From: Ruminococcaceae bacterium UBA1741
GTDB lineage: Bacteria; Bacillota; Clostridia; Oscillospirales; Acutalibacteraceae
Direction of reading: 5' to 3'
Assembly (NCBI GenBank): GCA_002315685.1
Contig: DCHX01000031.1
Coordinates: forward strand, 1 to 6,930
DNA length: 6,930 bases
Part shown: positions 6,629-6,930 of the stretch, piece after piece
Layout: each line of letters begins with the position of its first letter
How positions within the stretch are numbered: the stretch's first letter is position 1
Made by a program: the position numbers and the translations under genes
Notes under the pieces: model-generated
The model's database searches: none
What the model was told of the DNA's origin: nothing
What the model saw: the letters and a program-made list of their open reading frames with translations, nothing else

Positions 6629-6640
6629 TCTACACACTCC
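6626..6640 (-). promoter_or_regulatory. Ribosome binding site deciding the ymfF start
   Basis: Minus-strand GGAG (6640-6637) is 8 nt before ATG 6628-6626. The upstream GTG at 6637-6635 begins at the last G of the Shine-Dalgarno itself and cannot use it. Confidence 0.75.
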
Positions 6641-6664
6641 GTAAAGTAAATTTTAATCTATATA

Positions 6665-6704
6665 ATTATATCACACTTTACCTTATTTTAACAATACATT
6701 TTTT
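6665..6704 (-). promoter_or_regulatory. Extended -10 promoter of the ymfF-ymfH-lgt-folD operon
   Basis: On the minus strand TTGTTA (6694-6689), an 18-bp spacer and a perfect TATAAT (6670-6665) preceded by TGA (extended -10, TG-N) make a strong sigma-A-like promoter. The start is expected near 6658, giving a 30-nt leader. An A6 tract at 6704-6699 falls at about -41 to -46, the proximal UP-element position. The leader is too short for a riboswitch or T-box. I see no other convincing promoter inside the operon, whose genes overlap or nearly touch. Confidence 0.72.
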
Positions 6705-6807
6705 GCGGATTGTTTGTTTTTGCGTGTTTTTGTGTATGTGAGCCATCAAATAGCCGTTATTTACTGAATATTATTCCCCCTCATATTGAAAACAAAATAA
6801 ATTGATT
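6705..6807. other. Non-coding stretch upstream of the operon promoter
   Basis: No open reading frame with a ribosome binding site, no tRNA and no riboswitch-like fold was seen. The segment at about 6705-6740 is strongly T/G-rich on the plus strand (runs such as TTGTTTGTTTTT and GTGTTTTTGTGTATG), giving purine/pyrimidine strand asymmetry. A TATTAT at 6769-6774 lacks a matching -35 on the plus strand. Confidence 0.5.
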
Positions 6808-6871
6808 CCGTAGGGAGCAAACATTGTTCGCACGATAATATACAAATAAAATAAATTTATAAATTAGTATA

Positions 6872-6899
6872 GGATGATGCCCACATCGTCCCTTTTTTT
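6872..6899 (+). terminator. Intrinsic terminator-like hairpin, plus strand
   Basis: GGATGATG (6872-6879) pairs with CATCGTCC (6884-6891) through 8 pairs (one T-G wobble) around the 4-nt loop CCCA. C and then seven T residues (6893-6899) follow. No plus-strand gene lies upstream within the window, so what it would terminate is unclear; it may be part of a repeat element rather than a functional terminator. Confidence 0.5.
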
Positions 6900-6928
6900 G
6901 CGATTATTTAAGGGTGGATGTGGGCATC
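6876..6928. repeat. 12-bp inverted repeat linking two hairpins
   Basis: GATGCCCACATC (6876-6887) and GATGTGGGCATC (6917-6928) are perfect inverted copies. After two mismatches the stem can extend inward by CCCTT/AAGGG (6890-6894 with 6910-6914), leaving a 15-nt loop. The same bases also form two separate short hairpins (6872-6891 and 6915-6930) with complementary loops CCCA and TGGG, so two alternative folds are possible. Confidence 0.75.
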
Positions 6929-6930
6929 CA

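Larger units (their letters stand above)
6808..6930. repeat. Degenerate intergenic palindromic repeat element
   Basis: The segment combines CCGTAGGGAGC with an imperfect palindrome at 6817-6831 (GCAAACA-T-TGTTCGC, 6 of 7 pairs), an AT-rich spacer containing the perfect palindrome ATAAATTTAT (6851-6860), and two GC-richer palindromes at 6872-6891 and 6915-6930. The motif GTAGGG followed by a palindrome resembles the intergenic repeat families common in Clostridia genomes, here decayed; that comparison is from memory. The last palindrome reaches the window edge and probably continues beyond it. Confidence 0.5.

Noticed and set aside
1656..6637. Phage, IS, toxin-antitoxin or defence system in the operon
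   Set aside because: All genes but the last are recognisable housekeeping families with uniform base use; no transposase, nuclease, recombinase or small paired genes are present.
6629..6658. Riboswitch or T-box leader for the operon
   Set aside because: With the promoter at 6665-6694 the leader is only about 30 nt, too short for either, and no conserved aptamer motif was seen.
6817..6831. LexA/SOS-box-like palindrome (CAAAC...GTTCG)
   Set aside because: The gram-positive LexA box needs CGAAC-N4-GTTCG; here the gap is three bases and one arm is mismatched. It also lies about 150 bp upstream of the operon promoter, so a repeat explanation is better.
6824..6852. Plus-strand promoter TTGTTC-N17-TAAAAT
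   Set aside because: The -35 matches at only three positions, the region is AT-rich so such matches are expected by chance, and the transcript would end after about 40 nt at the 6872 hairpin.

Overview
The window is an AT-rich, densely packed piece of a bacterial chromosome, most likely from an anaerobic Clostridia member (Oscillospirales or Ruminococcaceae-like). The basis is clostridial-type families (a DUF6062 protein, an OGG1-type 8-oxoguanine glycosylase, a paired YmfF/YmfH M16 protease set next to lgt and folD), strong GGAGG ribosome binding sites, sigma-A-like promoters, and GTG/TTG starts. Genus cannot be called from this sequence. All six genes are complete. I see no phage, IS, CRISPR, tRNA or rRNA, and no clear new defence or metabolic system.

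Layout. Positions 47-742 (minus) hold a cysteine-rich DUF6062 protein made of two similar CxxC...CxxH halves. It diverges from ogg (818-1648, plus), and the two are driven by face-to-face promoters that interlock within about 34 bp (768-801). From 6628 down to 1656 runs a five-gene minus-strand operon: ymfF (inactive M16 protease-like), ymfH (M16 zinc protease), lgt (prolipoprotein diacylglyceryl transferase), folD (methylene-THF dehydrogenase/cyclohydrolase), and a two-TM exported protein of unknown function. The genes overlap or sit within a few bases of each other. A strong extended -10 promoter lies at 6665-6694. The operon converges on ogg with only 7 bp between stop codons and no terminator there. 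The first good minus-strand terminator-like hairpin lies inside ogg (1106-1132), so the operon mRNA may end antisense to the repair gene.

Positions 6695-6930 are non-coding. The outer part (about 6808-6930) looks like a degenerate intergenic palindromic repeat element. It has two short hairpins whose loops are complementary and which can also pair as one long 12-bp-armed stem. The first hairpin plus a T7 run makes a plausible plus-strand terminator.

How the genes work together: the YmfF/YmfH pair looks like one heterodimeric protease split between subunits, with the HxxEH zinc site in YmfH and the VREKxxLxY substrate-side motif in YmfF. Lgt and FolD are housekeeping enzymes of lipoprotein maturation and one-carbon metabolism. 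Nothing in the sequence shows a biochemical link between them beyond shared transcription. Sequence evidence changed several starts: ogg to GTG 818, the membrane protein to TTG 2342, folD to ATG 3210 and ymfF to ATG 6628.
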